Source of the DNA: an uncultured Flavobacteriaceae bacterium
GTDB lineage: Bacteria > Bacteroidota > Bacteroidia > Flavobacteriales > Flavobacteriaceae
Assembly (NCBI GenBank): GCA_947494565.1
Contig: CANLVG010000014.1
Location: 62,001-126,000 of the forward strand
DNA length: 64,000 nt
Direction: 5' to 3'
Part shown: piece after piece, positions 15,978-26,496 of the stretch
Numbering within the stretch: position 1 is the stretch's first letter
How the letters are laid out: every line of letters begins with the position of its first letter
The notes under the pieces: generated by a model
The model's input: only the letters and a program-made list of their open reading frames with translations
Database searches by the model: none
What the model was told of the DNA's origin: nothing
Translations under genes and position numbers: made by a program

Positions 15978-18900
15978 ATGAAACATTTTGTTACCCTTTT
16001 AACGATAGTATTATTTTCGCAGATGGCGCCATCACAAAAAAATAACGATTCCTTCGAAATCCTCTGGAAACAGGTCGAAAAGCTCGAAAACGATGCCCTG
16101 ACCAAATCCGCTCTCAGGGTTGTTGAAACAATTTCCGCTAAGGCCAAAAAAGAGCGGAATGCGCCTCAAATAGTAAAGGCACTTTTGCATACCTCAAAGT
16201 ATGCAATGACCTTAGAGGAAGATGCACAGTTAAAAATCATAAACGACTTCAAAAGTGAAATCGAGAAAGCTGAATTTCCAACAAAAAACGTTTTAGAGAG
16301 TTATATGGCCCAACTCTATTGGCAGTTTTTTCAACAAAATAGGTATCAATTCTATAACAGGACCAAAACAGTAGTAAAGGTAGACTCCTCAGATTTCAGG
16401 ACCTGGGATTTAACTACTCTTTTCAATGAAATCTCCCTTCGCTTCGAAGCCTCGTTGCAGCATGAATCGGATCTGAAGCAAACACCTGTTTCTGATTTTG
16501 ACCTCATACTTGACCAAGAGGAAGGTTCTGAAGAATATCGCCCTACGTTGTACGACCTTTTGGCCCAAAATGCATTGGCCTTTTATACTACCAGCGAAAA
16601 CAATATCACTCGGCCGGCCGACAAATTCGAAATCGATAATCCGGAATTTTTATGTGATGGGGACAGCTTCACGCAACTGAATATTGCTACCAATGACAGC
16701 ACCGCATTACAGGCAAAGGCACTATGTATCTTTCAGCAACTACTATTACTTCACCTACCATCAAAAAATCCGTACACCTTCGCCGAAGTAGATCTTCAAC
16801 GAATGGATTTTATATATCTAAATGCAGTTTTTGAGGACAAAGAGCAACGGTATGAAGAGGTACTACAAAATGTAGCGGCAGCGAGGGAAGGCGATTTAGC
16901 TTCCGGCCTATACAATCATAAGAGAGCGGAATTGCTACAGCAGCAAGGAAATCGCTATCAACCCAAAACTGATGAAGCACAGCGTTGGAAAATCAAAGAG
17001 GCCCTTGAACTTTGCGAACTTGTCATCAATGAAAACCCCGTCGGTCGAGGTGCTGAAAAATGCAAGTCCTTAAAATCGCAGGTATTAGCCCATAGTCTGC
17101 AATTGACCACCGAAAAGCATGTGCCGACCAACATGACTTCCCGATTATTGGTGAATTATAAGAACTATGATAGCCTACAATTCACGGCGCGTACCTTGAC
17201 CCAAAAACAATGGGAAACCCTTGAAGATCTCTATCCACAAGAAAAGAAGCTTGCCTATATCAAGAAACTGCCTATTGCCCAATCATGGGAGACTTCCCTA
17301 AAAGACGAAAAGGATTACCAAACCCATAGCACCGAGGTTTCAATGCCACCCCTAAAAAACGGGCACTATTTGATTTTGGCAGAACCCATCAATAAAAAGG
17401 ATAAAACCTTTGCATATTCACCAATGCAAGCTACAAACCTTGCTGTAGTGGAGACACAGACCGAAACCCATCAAAGCTTTCAAGTTATCGACCGGAATAA
17501 TGGGAAACCGATCGAGAATGCCAAAATGGAATTCCGATATCGCCTGAATTATGATGGAAAGCGATTGAGCAAAACACTTACAACTGACAAAACCGGAACG
17601 GTTACGATCAAAAGAGCAGCTACTGAATGGAGTGACATGAGCATTACGATAAGCTACCAGAAAGAGGTGGCATATTATCGAGACTATTACATCTATAGAA
17701 ATTACGAACAGCCTGAGGCTAGTGTGTCCTATTCTTGTTTTCTCTTTACCGACCGAAGTATCTACCGACCAGGACAACCGGTTTATTTTAAGGGTATCGC
17801 GTTAAAACGCATTAAAGAGAATTCGTCGGTCTTAGAAGATACTCAGGTTTCCGTTCGTTTGAACGATGTGAACGGTCAACTGGTGAGCGAAGGCGATTTC
17901 AAAACCAATGCTTATGGCTCGTTTTCCGGGGAGTTCATATTGCCGGCCGATGGGTTGACCGGCCAATTTTCGATTCAGGTACAGTCTGCCACATATCCTC
18001 TAAGCGGATATACCAGTTTTGCTGTAGAGGAATACAAACGTCCAAAATTCGAAACGTCATTTGAACCCGTTACGGAAACCTATAAAGTAAATGATAGTGT
18101 AAAAGTACACGGAACGGCCATAGCATATGCAGGCAGTGCGATTACCGACGCCAAGGTCTCTTATCGGGTGAAGCGCTCCGTGTATTATCCCCGTTGGTAT
18201 TATTGGAGTTATGGCGGACGGAATAGGAATCCTCAAGAAATAGCCCACGGTGAAACCAAAACAGATGGTTCAGGCAACTATAATATAGATTTCAAAGCAC
18301 TACCCGATAACAGTACGGATAAGAAAAACCAACCCACCTTCAACTATGAAGTGACGGCCGATGTTACCGACATCAATGGGGAAACGCATAGCGCTACGAC
18401 CTACGTAACGGTAGGCTACCATACCTTAACGGCCAATATGGGCTTAGCTAATCCGCTCGATAAAGATAAAAAAGATCATAAACTCACCATAACGACGAAC
18501 AATCTCAACAACCAGTTTGTACCCGCTAATGGGACCGTTAAAATGTACAAGCTAAAAGCTCCCGAATTCGTGATACGACCCCGTAAATGGGCCGCTCCTG
18601 ATTACAAGGGCTTTTCAAAACAGGAATTCAAGCATCTTTTTCCACATCACGCCTTTGACAATGAACACGATTCATCTACTTGGGAAAAAGGCGATCTCGT
18701 TTGGCAATCGGAGTTCGATACCGAAAAATCTAGGGAAATCGCATTGGGAACTATCAAGAAATGGAAATCAGGCAAGTATATTATAGAATTGGAAACCAAG
18801 GATAAATTCGGCCAAGAGGTCAAAGATATTCTCGAGACCACCCTGTTCAGTGATGCTGACAAAGTACTAGCGGATAATCAGTTATTCCAGATCAAAACAG

Positions 18901-21900
18901 ACCAGAGCAGTTACGAAATCGGGGATAAGGCACGTATAACCTTGCTATCAAACGCATCGGACGTCAATGTAACCATAAACATTGAAAAAAACAGAAAAGT
19001 CATCGACACCAAGATCATTCGCCTGAACAAGAATTCAACAAGCTTCACAGTGCCTGTGAATAAAGAGGACTTAGGCGGTTTTGCGGTTACCTATAGCTAT
19101 GCTGTTTACAATCATTTTAATACCGGGGTTTTGAATATGCAAGTCCCCTACCCATCTAGCGACTTACAAATTGAGACCGTTACTTTCCGCGATAAACTAC
19201 AGCCCGGAACTGACGAGACCTGGTCTTTCAAGATCAAAGGACCCAAGGGTGACCAGGTGACGGCCGAACTATTGGCCAGTATGTACGACGCCTCTTTAGA
19301 TTCTTTTAGAGGCCACTATTGGGGTTTCAATCCTTTGGCCAGACCTACCTATTATTCGAACAGGAGGCCCAATGCCTACCGCTGTTTCGAGACCAGTTCC
19401 TTCAACACCTATCAGGATACGAGTTGGTATGGGTATAGTGACCCCAGTTTTGATTCCTTTAATTGGTTCGGACTCTATTTCGGCCAAAGGTCGTACTATG
19501 GCGCCAACCGTCGTAGCCGAATGATGAGAAAGGAAAGCGCCCCTGCACCACTAGGAGCGGCTATGGATATGCAAGACATGGAACTTTCCGAAGTTTTAGA
19601 AGACCAAGCCTCAGGCGTAGCAATGGAAGTGGATAAATCTTCCGTACCCATGCCTGAAAAAAATAAGCAAAGCGCCGCTCAATCGGAAGGGCAAAACAAC
19701 AGTGATGCATCCGACGAAATTAAGGTTCGGAAAAACCTACAGGAGACCGCTTTATTCTTTCCGCAATTAGAAACGGACAAAGAAGGTAATGTATCCTTCA
19801 CTTTTACTACGCCGGAAGCCTTGACCAAATGGAATCTACAACTATTGGCACATACCAAGAATCTGCAGAGTTCCTACAGAACGCTACAAAGCGTTACTCA
19901 AAAAGAGCTTATGGTCATACCCAACGCTCCCCGATTTTTAAGAGAGGGTGACCTTATTAACATCAGCAGTAAAATTTCCAACCTTACAGATAAAAACCTT
20001 GCCGGAATGGCAAGGCTACAACTAGTGAATGCTTTGACCGGAGAGGATATTTCCAAAGATGTTCTTATAAGTACCTTGTTAAGTGGAAGTAAAACGCAAG
20101 ATCGGCATGATGAGGTCTCTTTTGCAGTCGATTCACTCAGCAATACCCAAGTTTCGTGGAGCCTCTTGATTCCGGAAGGAATTCAGGCCATCCAATATAC
20201 GGTAACCGCAAAGGCCGGCGACTTTAGTGATGGGGAACAAAATTTACTGCCGGTTCTGACCAATCGTATGCTGGTTACCGAAACCTTACCGATGTGGGTT
20301 CGGAGCAATCAAACCAAAACCTTTACCCTAGATAAATTAAAAACGACCAACTCATCCACTCTAAAACATCACAAGCTGACGTTAGAGATGACATCAAATC
20401 CGGCCTGGTACGCGGTTCAAGCGCTTCCCTATTTAATGGAATACCCATATGACTGTAACGAACAGACCTTTTCAAGGTACTACGCGAATGCCTTGGCCAC
20501 TCATATCGCCAATAGTACCCCAAGAATACAGGAAGTATTTAATCAATGGGCGAACTCGGACGCTCTTCTGAGCAATCTCGAGAAAAACCAAGAACTGAAA
20601 TCCTTACTGATTCAGGAAACCCCCTGGCTGCGTGATGCCCAATCGGAAACAGAACAGAAAAAACGTATTGCCCTACTCTTTGACTTGAACAAGATGAAAA
20701 ATGAGCAATCCGCTGCGTTGAACAAATTAAAGCAAGGTCAAAAAGGTTCAGGGGCTTGGCCATGGTTCAACGGTGGCCCAGATAGTCGTTTTGTCACCCA
20801 ACACATCATTGCTGGTTTCGGGCATTTGAATAAACTCGAAGTTGTTTCTATGGATACGGGTGATGAACGTAACATGATTAAAAATGCCCTCAACTATCTG
20901 GATGATGAATTTGTCAAAGAATATAATCGAATGAAACGTCATACTACGGCAATCAACGATGATCATCTAAGTCAAACGCAAATTCATTATTTGTACATGC
21001 GAAGCTTTTTCAAGGGTATCAAAACTTCTAAAAAGGTGAATGATATACAGAACTACTACTTAGGCCAGGCAAAGAAGTATTGGAAAAGCAAAAATCTGTA
21101 CTCTCGAGGAATGCTGGCCCTTATTACGAATCGCTACAATGAAAACGCGACCTCCGGAAAGATACTCCGTGCACTGGAAGAAAATAGCATTATTTCAGAA
21201 GAACTCGGAATGTACTGGAAAGAGAATACAAATTCTTGGCACTGGCATCAAGCTCCCATCGAAACACAAGCTCTTTTAATCGAAGCATTCTCCGAAATTC
21301 GACCAGAAGACATCACTATTGTGGACAACCTCAAAATTTGGTTACTAAAAAACAAACAGACCAATCAATGGAAAACCACCAAAGCGACCACGGAGGCAGT
21401 GTACGCCCTTTTACTACAAGGAAGTGATTGGTTATCCGTTACCGATGCCGTGGATGTCTTGATCGGAGGTGAAAAAATTGAACCTTCCACATTGGAGGAG
21501 GTAAAAGTAGAGGCAGGTACGGGGTATTTTAAAACTTCTTGGAACTCTACCGAAATAAAACCCGAAATGGCCGAAGTAGAAATCGCGAAAAAAGGCGAAG
21601 GTATCGCGTGGGGAGCACTTTATTGGCAATACTTCGAAGATCTGGACAAGATTACCTCAGCCGAAACCCCATTAAAACTGAAAAAGAAACTCTTTTTGAA
21701 AACCAACACCGATACGGGAGAGGAAATTTCAGAAATCACTGATAAAACGGACCTGACGGTCGGGGATCTCGTACGGGTTCGCATCGAGTTGCGTGCTGAC
21801 CGCACTATGGAATTTGTTCACATGAAAGATATGCGAGCTGCCGGGTTCGAACCCATAAATGTTTTTTCCACGTACAAGTGGCAAGACGGGCTCGGTTACT

Positions 21901-22088
21901 ACGAAGCCACTAAAGATGCTAGCACGAACTTCTTCTTTGACTACTTGCCCAAAGGGGTATACGTCTTCGAATATGACCTTCGGGTCAACAACGCTGGAGA
22001 CTTCAGTAATGGCATCACCACTATTCAAAGCATGTATGCCCCTGAATTCAGTAGTCATTCGGAAGGGGTACGGGTGAAAGTAAACTAG
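15978..22088 (+). CDS. Bacterial alpha-2-macroglobulin family protein
   Basis: The product has 2036 residues from the ATG at 15978, which starts the signal peptide (MKHFVTLLTIVLFSQMAPSQ). The ATG at 15951 would put an extra segment before it. After an N-terminal helical region of about 400 residues come macroglobulin domains, with the MG2 signature DRSIYRPGQPVYFKG near 592. The A2M core (RKNLQETALFFPQL) starts near 1250, and the thioester motif CNEQ has Cys at 1493. A terpenoid-cyclase-like helical domain and a receptor-type beta domain follow. The Cys and Gln of the thioester are both present, so it should trap proteases covalently at the cell envelope. No lipobox was seen. Two Tyr/Trp-rich segments occur near residues 735-752 and 1110-1180. 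Confidence 0.9.
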   Translation: MKHFVTLLTIVLFSQMAPSQKNNDSFEILWKQVEKLENDALTKSALRVVETISAKAKKERNAPQIVKALLHTSKYAMTLEEDAQLKIINDFKSEIEKAEFPTKNVLESYMAQLYWQFFQQNRYQFYNRTKTVVKVDSSDFRTWDLTTLFNEISLRFEASLQHESDLKQTPVSDFDLILDQEEGSEEYRPTLYDLLAQNALAFYTTSENNITRPADKFEIDNPEFLCDGDSFTQLNIATNDSTALQAKALCIFQQLLLLHLPSKNPYTFAEVDLQRMDFIYLNAVFEDKEQRYEEVLQNVAAAREGDLASGLYNHKRAELLQQQGNRYQPKTDEAQRWKIKEALELCELVINENPVGRGAEKCKSLKSQVLAHSLQLTTEKHVPTNMTSRLLVNYKNYDSLQFTARTLTQKQWETLEDLYPQEKKLAYIKKLPIAQSWETSLKDEKDYQTHSTEVSMPPLKNGHYLILAEPINKKDKTFAYSPMQATNLAVVETQTETHQSFQVIDRNNGKPIENAKMEFRYRLNYDGKRLSKTLTTDKTGTVTIKRAATEWSDMSITISYQKEVAYYRDYYIYRNYEQPEASVSYSCFLFTDRSIYRPGQPVYFKGIALKRIKENSSVLEDTQVSVRLNDVNGQLVSEGDFKTNAYGSFSGEFILPADGLTGQFSIQVQSATYPLSGYTSFAVEEYKRPKFETSFEPVTETYKVNDSVKVHGTAIAYAGSAITDAKVSYRVKRSVYYPRWYYWSYGGRNRNPQEIAHGETKTDGSGNYNIDFKALPDNSTDKKNQPTFNYEVTADVTDINGETHSATTYVTVGYHTLTANMGLANPLDKDKKDHKLTITTNNLNNQFVPANGTVKMYKLKAPEFVIRPRKWAAPDYKGFSKQEFKHLFPHHAFDNEHDSSTWEKGDLVWQSEFDTEKSREIALGTIKKWKSGKYIIELETKDKFGQEVKDILETTLFSDADKVLADNQLFQIKTDQSSYEIGDKARITLLSNASDVNVTINIEKNRKVIDTKIIRLNKNSTSFTVPVNKEDLGGFAVTYSYAVYNHFNTGVLNMQVPYPSSDLQIETVTFRDKLQPGTDETWSFKIKGPKGDQVTAELLASMYDASLDSFRGHYWGFNPLARPTYYSNRRPNAYRCFETSSFNTYQDTSWYGYSDPSFDSFNWFGLYFGQRSYYGANRRSRMMRKESAPAPLGAAMDMQDMELSEVLEDQASGVAMEVDKSSVPMPEKNKQSAAQSEGQNNSDASDEIKVRKNLQETALFFPQLETDKEGNVSFTFTTPEALTKWNLQLLAHTKNLQSSYRTLQSVTQKELMVIPNAPRFLREGDLINISSKISNLTDKNLAGMARLQLVNALTGEDISKDVLISTLLSGSKTQDRHDEVSFAVDSLSNTQVSWSLLIPEGIQAIQYTVTAKAGDFSDGEQNLLPVLTNRMLVTETLPMWVRSNQTKTFTLDKLKTTNSSTLKHHKLTLEMTSNPAWYAVQALPYLMEYPYDCNEQTFSRYYANALATHIANSTPRIQEVFNQWANSDALLSNLEKNQELKSLLIQETPWLRDAQSETEQKKRIALLFDLNKMKNEQSAALNKLKQGQKGSGAWPWFNGGPDSRFVTQHIIAGFGHLNKLEVVSMDTGDERNMIKNALNYLDDEFVKEYNRMKRHTTAINDDHLSQTQIHYLYMRSFFKGIKTSKKVNDIQNYYLGQAKKYWKSKNLYSRGMLALITNRYNENATSGKILRALEENSIISEELGMYWKENTNSWHWHQAPIETQALLIEAFSEIRPEDITIVDNLKIWLLKNKQTNQWKTTKATTEAVYALLLQGSDWLSVTDAVDVLIGGEKIEPSTLEEVKVEAGTGYFKTSWNSTEIKPEMAEVEIAKKGEGIAWGALYWQYFEDLDKITSAETPLKLKKKLFLKTNTDTGEEISEITDKTDLTVGDLVRVRIELRADRTMEFVHMKDMRAAGFEPINVFSTYKWQDGLGYYEATKDASTNFFFDYLPKGVYVFEYDLRVNNAGDFSNGITTIQSMYAPEFSSHSEGVRVKVN

Positions 22089-22234
22089 AAATTCTTAATT
22101 TAGAGTTGAGTTTATTTTTTTCAGACTCATTGAAAGCATACGTTTACGAATGTAGGATGTAGTTACCCTCAAGGTCGGTTTTATATAAGCACGTAGAAAC
22201 CTAGTTTAGACAGGTACTATAAAACCAAAACATT

Positions 22235-22963
22235 ATGAAAAATTCGTTTCGTATTTCCGTAAAAGAACCATGTTCTGAAAATTATGAAGATTTTGCAACA
22301 ACTTCCCAAGGGGGGTTCTGTGAATCTTGTCAAAAAGAAGTAATTGATTTCACGACCCTATCCGATGAAGCACTCGTAGCGTACTTTGATCAAAATTCAG
22401 GTAAAACCTGTGGTCGTTTCATGAAATCACAATTAAAAGAGTATCAAACACACCAAGCCATGAATACTAATTTTCTCACCAAGGGTATTGCTTTAATGAG
22501 CTTTTCATTAGTAACGTTATGTGCAACCCCTGACCTACAAGCACAGGAGGCAGCACTCGTAAATTCACCCCTACGGACTGAAATCGGAGCGGTACAGCGA
22601 TTCGAGGCTTCCAATCGTACGGTCGCCGATAAGTATACCGTAATTGGAACCGTTCTCGATGAAGAGAACTTACCGTTACCCGGTGTAAACGTGGTTCTAA
22701 AGGGCACTACGGAAGGCACCCAAACAGACTTTGATGGCAAATTCGAATTTCCAAGGCAGTTGGAGGTCGATGACATCCTTGTTTTCAGTTATATCGGTTA
22801 CGGAAAAAAGGAGCATACTATCGAGGCATCGGAATCTGAAATCGTCGACATCACGATTAGGTTCGACTTGTCGGACATCGAGCTGATGGGCGCAGTAGTG
22901 GTCGGAGGCGCATACAAGACCAAGCGCAATATTTTTCAGAAGTTCATAGCGATCTTCAAATAA
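22235..22963 (+). CDS. Membrane protein with Cys-rich head and CarboxypepD-type domain
   Basis: The product has 242 residues. The N-terminus is not a signal peptide but a small Cys-rich domain with Cys in the motifs EPCSENYEDF, GFCESCQKE and KTCGRF, in a pattern suited to zinc. A hydrophobic segment (about 85-100, GIALMSFSLVTLC) follows. Then comes a carboxypeptidase-D regulatory/TonB-receptor N-terminal-like beta-sandwich (GTVLDEENLPLPGVNVVLKG through DFDGKFEF and VFSYIGY). The predicted layout is cytoplasmic metal site, one membrane segment and periplasmic beta domain. The last base of its stop codon is the first base of the next start codon (TAATG). Confidence 0.75.
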   Translation: MKNSFRISVKEPCSENYEDFATTSQGGFCESCQKEVIDFTTLSDEALVAYFDQNSGKTCGRFMKSQLKEYQTHQAMNTNFLTKGIALMSFSLVTLCATPDLQAQEAALVNSPLRTEIGAVQRFEASNRTVADKYTVIGTVLDEENLPLPGVNVVLKGTTEGTQTDFDGKFEFPRQLEVDDILVFSYIGYGKKEHTIEASESEIVDITIRFDLSDIELMGAVVVGGAYKTKRNIFQKFIAIFK

Positions 22964-23979
22964 TGAGGCGGATTTTCCTTCTAACGTTTTTGTTTTCCAC
23001 TCTTTGCTGTGGACAGCGTTCCGATTTTCCAGCAATTGATTTCAAAGAGGCGGACAGTATTGCTGCCCTTTACAAGGGGGAGAGTCTCACAAACTTACCG
23101 GTACTGACCCATAAATTGACCACCGATTTATCGACTCCTGTTGAAAAATTCAGGGCAATTTATACTTGGGTCAGTACCAATATCGAAAATGATTATGGTG
23201 CCTATTTGACGACCAGAAAAAAGAGGAAAAAACTAGCGGACGATCGTGAAGCATATTTGGAATGGAATGCAAGTTTTACCCCGAAAGTGTTTGCGAAACT
23301 GATTGCCGACCGAAAGACCGCTTGTACAGGATATGCCTATCTAATACGAGAGATGGCTAGTTTAGCAGGTTTTAAATGTAAAATCGTAAACGGATATGGG
23401 CGCACCCCTACCCTCCGCTTAAATGAGAAAAGCACGGCCAACCATTCTTGGAACACCATCGAAATCGACGGAAAATGGTATCTATGCGATGCAACTTGGT
23501 CTGCCGGCCGGGTGATGTTACAAGAAAATGGACCGGAATTTCAAAACGACTACTTCGACGGTTATTTTTTAGCGGACCCTGAACTGTTCATCAAAAATCA
23601 CTATCCACTGGAAATAGGTTCGTCCTTACTTAGCGACCTGCCCACTTTTAAAGAGTTTTTAGATGGTCCTGTTGTCTACAAAGAGGCATTCACCCTGCCG
23701 ATCGTTCCGCTCTACCCGAACAAGATGCATATAGAAATAGCAAAAAATGACCTTGTTTCTTTCGGTTTTAGCGTGCCTGAAGAATTTGAAGGCAAAGAAA
23801 TCCGTTTAGTTTTGAATACCGGTGGCAATGACAGAACCGTAGCCCCGAAGTCAAGCCTTGTACCAAAAAAATGCATTTTGGATTATACGTTTGAAAAAAC
23901 GGGATTGTATGACGTACATATTAAGATAGAAGATACCCTTGTTGCCACCTATGTGGTGCGTGTGAAACGACACAAATAA
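22963..23979 (+). CDS. Transglutaminase-like domain protein
   Basis: The product has 338 residues with a signal-like start (MRRIFLLTFLFSTLCCGQ). The transglutaminase/cysteine-protease core has Cys in KTACTGYAYLIREM, His in STANHSWNTIEI and Asp in WYLCDATWSAG, in the order expected for the catalytic triad. A C-terminal beta-rich domain follows from about 235. Such bacterial enzymes act as exported peptidases or cross-linkers. It starts within the stop of the gene before it, so they are translationally coupled, and the alpha-2-macroglobulin gene lies upstream on the same strand. It ends two bases before the convergent obgE. Confidence 0.88.
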   Translation: MRRIFLLTFLFSTLCCGQRSDFPAIDFKEADSIAALYKGESLTNLPVLTHKLTTDLSTPVEKFRAIYTWVSTNIENDYGAYLTTRKKRKKLADDREAYLEWNASFTPKVFAKLIADRKTACTGYAYLIREMASLAGFKCKIVNGYGRTPTLRLNEKSTANHSWNTIEIDGKWYLCDATWSAGRVMLQENGPEFQNDYFDGYFLADPELFIKNHYPLEIGSSLLSDLPTFKEFLDGPVVYKEAFTLPIVPLYPNKMHIEIAKNDLVSFGFSVPEEFEGKEIRLVLNTGGNDRTVAPKSSLVPKKCILDYTFEKTGLYDVHIKIEDTLVATYVVRVKRHK

Positions 23980-23980
23980 C

Positions 23981-24982
23981 CTATTCATTGAGCATTGCCC
24001 ATAACCGATCCTTTAAGGCAACGATTCCCTGTTGCGCCACGGAAGATATAAACAGATACTTGACTCCCTGCAAATCCCTATCGAGCTCCAAACGCATTTC
24101 ATCCATTAGTTCTTCATCCAGCATATCGCTTTTTGAAATGGCGACCAACCGCTCCTTATCCAATAACTCCGGATTATATCTACGCAACTCATCCAAGAGA
24201 ATGTCATACTCCTTACTGATATCATTGCTATCTGCGGGAATCAAGAACAACAAGGTTGCATTTCGTTCAATATGGCGCAGAAAGTAGTGCCCCAATCCGC
24301 GACCTTCCGCGGCGCCTTCGATAATCCCGGGAATATCGGCCATTACAAAACTTTGAAAATCGCGATACTGTACAATACCCAGATTAGGTTTGAGCGTGGT
24401 GAACTCATAATCCGCAATTTTAGGTTTTGCCGAAGTTATTACGGAAAGTAAAGTTGATTTCCCCGCATTGGGAAAGCCCACGAGTCCTACGTCCGCCAAG
24501 ATTTTCAACTCAAGAATATAGCTGCCCTCTTTACCCTCGATTCCGGGTTGGGCGTATCTAGGGGTCTGATTGGTCGAAGACTTAAAGTGCCAGTTTCCGC
24601 GGCCGCCCATACCCCCTTCCAAAACGATTTTCTCTTCGCCGTGCTCGGTAATCTCCAAGAGCACTTCATTGGTTTCCGCATCACGAAGTATGGTACCAAG
24701 GGGCACATCGATATAAATATCTTTTCCATCCGCACCGGTACTACGGCTTTTACTACCATGCTCCCCATGACCGGCCCTAAAGTGTTTCTTGAATTTGAAG
24801 GTTACCAGGGTCCACAGGTTTTGGTTACCGCGAAGAATGACATGGCCTCCTCGGCCCCCATCTCCCCCGTCCGGGCCACCCTTAGTGATATACTTCTCGC
24901 GGTGTAGATGTACCGAGCCCTTACCTCCATTACCGGAAGTTAAGAACACCTTTACATAGTCTACAAAATTACCTTCGGTCAT
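23981..24982 (-). CDS. obgE: Obg GTPase
   Basis: The product has 333 residues. The glycine-rich Obg fold ([12 protein letters not shown]) occupies the first 155 residues or so. The G domain then carries the P-loop [11 protein letters not shown] (about 165), [16 protein letters not shown] and a SKSD base-specificity motif. ObgE helps late 50S ribosome assembly and links GTP/ppGpp levels to growth. The family's third, C-terminal domain is short here, as in many Bacteroidota. A probable promoter lies at 25022-25029. Confidence 0.95.
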   Translation of the reverse strand: MTEGNFVDYVKVFLTSGNGGKGSVHLHREKYITKGGPDGGDGGRGGHVILRGNQNLWTLVTFKFKKHFRAGHGEHGSKSRSTGADGKDIYIDVPLGTILRDAETNEVLLEITEHGEEKIVLEGGMGGRGNWHFKSSTNQTPRYAQPGIEGKEGSYILELKILADVGLVGFPNAGKSTLLSVITSAKPKIADYEFTTLKPNLGIVQYRDFQSFVMADIPGIIEGAAEGRGLGHYFLRHIERNATLLFLIPADSNDISKEYDILLDELRRYNPELLDKERLVAISKSDMLDEELMDEMRLELDRDLQGVKYLFISSVAQQGIVALKDRLWAMLNE

Positions 24983-25021
24983 TCTGATTTTTTGTGGTTA
25001 GGGCAATCGCATTTCAAACGG

Positions 25022-25029
25022 CAAAAGTA
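25022..25029 (-). promoter_or_regulatory. -7 element TACTTTTG of obgE
   Basis: On the minus strand the sequence reads TACTTTTG, an exact TAnnTTTG match. It lies 40 bases before the obgE start codon, leaving a leader of about 30 bases. No strong -33 TTTG was identified. Confidence 0.45.
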
Positions 25030-25069
25030 ATCAATTCATATGGGGGTTCGGAAGAAATCAGCTCTTGGT

Positions 25070-25831
25070 TTACCCCTTGTACTGCGCATCGATGTATGCA
25101 ATGGCCTCCTCTTGTGTCAATATGGCAAAATCTTTATAGCGTTCGTGTACATCCACAATCTCATCTAAGGCCTCTTTTACCAGCGCTTTATTCTCCCATT
25201 GGTTTAAAGCGTTGACTACCGTTTGTAAGCATCCTTTCTTATATGCAATTTGACCTAACACATGCACAAGCGTGCCCCGTACCCACCTTGTTTTATCATT
25301 TTGTAACTTCTGTAATAGGGGTAGAATATCTTGAGGGTGCGTACGCCCCCGTAATTCAAGACCATGACAGATTTCCCTTCGTATTTCTTTATCGGAATGC
25401 TCTAAATAAGGCGCAGCCCATTTCAATACGGGCACCGGATTCTTTTGTCCCATTTTCTTTAATGAGCCGATAACAGCATTTCTCACCGAATGATGGGCAT
25501 CGAACAGCCCCTCATCGAAAAATCGTTGAACGCCTTTAAAATCGACCATTCCAATCTCTCCTGCCGCATTCACAACGGTTTGACGTACTTTCGGGTTTTC
25601 CGAAGACTTCAGCTTCAGTAGCGTATCAATTATAATCGACCGTAAATCGCTTTCGGACTTATACATCTTGCCCAATGACAAATAGGCCGACTTGCGAATA
25701 TAAGTATCGACATCGGAGAAATAATAGTGGACGTTTTCAACCTTGTTCTGCTTAAGGTCATTGCGAATTTCACGGGTGATTTTCTCCACCAGCGCAATAC
25801 GTTCCGATTTAGACAGATCATAAAAGGCCAT
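25070..25831 (-). CDS. HEAT-repeat protein
   Basis: The product has 253 residues made of repeated helical pairs (HEAT/armadillo type), for example DTYIRKSAYLSLGKMY, NPKVRQTVVNAAGEIG, HHSVRNAVIGSLKKMG, DKEIRREICHGLELRG and TRWVRGTLVHVLGQIA. These form a solenoid used for protein or nucleic-acid binding. The repeats carry Arg at a regular position, as also seen in DNA alkylation-repair-like solenoids, but no catalytic Asp or Trp pattern was confirmed. No signal peptide is present, so the protein is cytoplasmic. Confidence 0.8.
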   Translation of the reverse strand: MAFYDLSKSERIALVEKITREIRNDLKQNKVENVHYYFSDVDTYIRKSAYLSLGKMYKSESDLRSIIIDTLLKLKSSENPKVRQTVVNAAGEIGMVDFKGVQRFFDEGLFDAHHSVRNAVIGSLKKMGQKNPVPVLKWAAPYLEHSDKEIRREICHGLELRGRTHPQDILPLLQKLQNDKTRWVRGTLVHVLGQIAYKKGCLQTVVNALNQWENKALVKEALDEIVDVHERYKDFAILTQEEAIAYIDAQYKG

Positions 25832-25894
25832 AATTCAGTGATTCATTTCCCTTTGATCAAACAACGAACACTCGAGGGTGAACTTTCCCTGGTA

Positions 25895-26416
25895 CTAAGA
25901 AAGTGGCGCGTCGATAATAAAGGTAACCCCTTTCTCTTTGGGTAAAACCCAAGGTATGTTGGTATTCATTCCTCTTCTCGCACCCAACTTTTCCATTGCG
26001 CGTTGTGACCTATAGTTCAAGTTGTTTACATAAAAAACTACGGCGGCTTGGCTTTGCAATGCATAATTGATCATCAATCGTTTGAATGCCTTATTATAAG
26101 ATCCGCCCCAATAGTCCCTTGATAGAAAACTCCAGCCTATTTCAACAATGCCCTCTTCTTCATCGATACACTTAAACCTCGAGCTACCGATTATTTTTTG
26201 AGAATCCAGATCCCTCAGGGTCAATGCCCCTTTCGAAGCTATGGACTCGTTAAAAAAAGCAGTGAAATTTTCGCGAACATAACGGTCTTTGTTCTGATGT
26301 TGTTCCCATATCAAAGCATCTGATGCCACTGCATAAAGCTCCTCGAAATCTGAGGCGATTAGCGGTCTGATCTCAATCAAACTATCTTGCAAAGAAGGCT
26401 GCAGATCAAAAGTCAT
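25895..26416 (-). CDS. GNAT-family N-acetyltransferase
   Basis: The product has 173 residues of the RimJ/RimL-like GNAT fold: an opening IEIRPLIASDFEELYAVASD, then VEIGWSFLSRDYWGGSYNKA (strand 4 and acetyl-CoA loop) and NLNYRSQRAMEKLGARRGM (helix 4 region). It would transfer an acetyl group from acetyl-CoA to an amine; the substrate is unknown. It stands between the HEAT gene and the hpt-adk gene, all on the minus strand. Confidence 0.85.
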   Translation of the reverse strand: MTFDLQPSLQDSLIEIRPLIASDFEELYAVASDALIWEQHQNKDRYVRENFTAFFNESIASKGALTLRDLDSQKIIGSSRFKCIDEEEGIVEIGWSFLSRDYWGGSYNKAFKRLMINYALQSQAAVVFYVNNLNYRSQRAMEKLGARRGMNTNIPWVLPKEKGVTFIIDAPLS

Positions 26417-26496
26417 GATACGATGTTCTTGTACTGTATATCAACTCTCTAGGGCGAGTGATTATATCAAATAACCTTGTTCAGACCGTATCCGAA

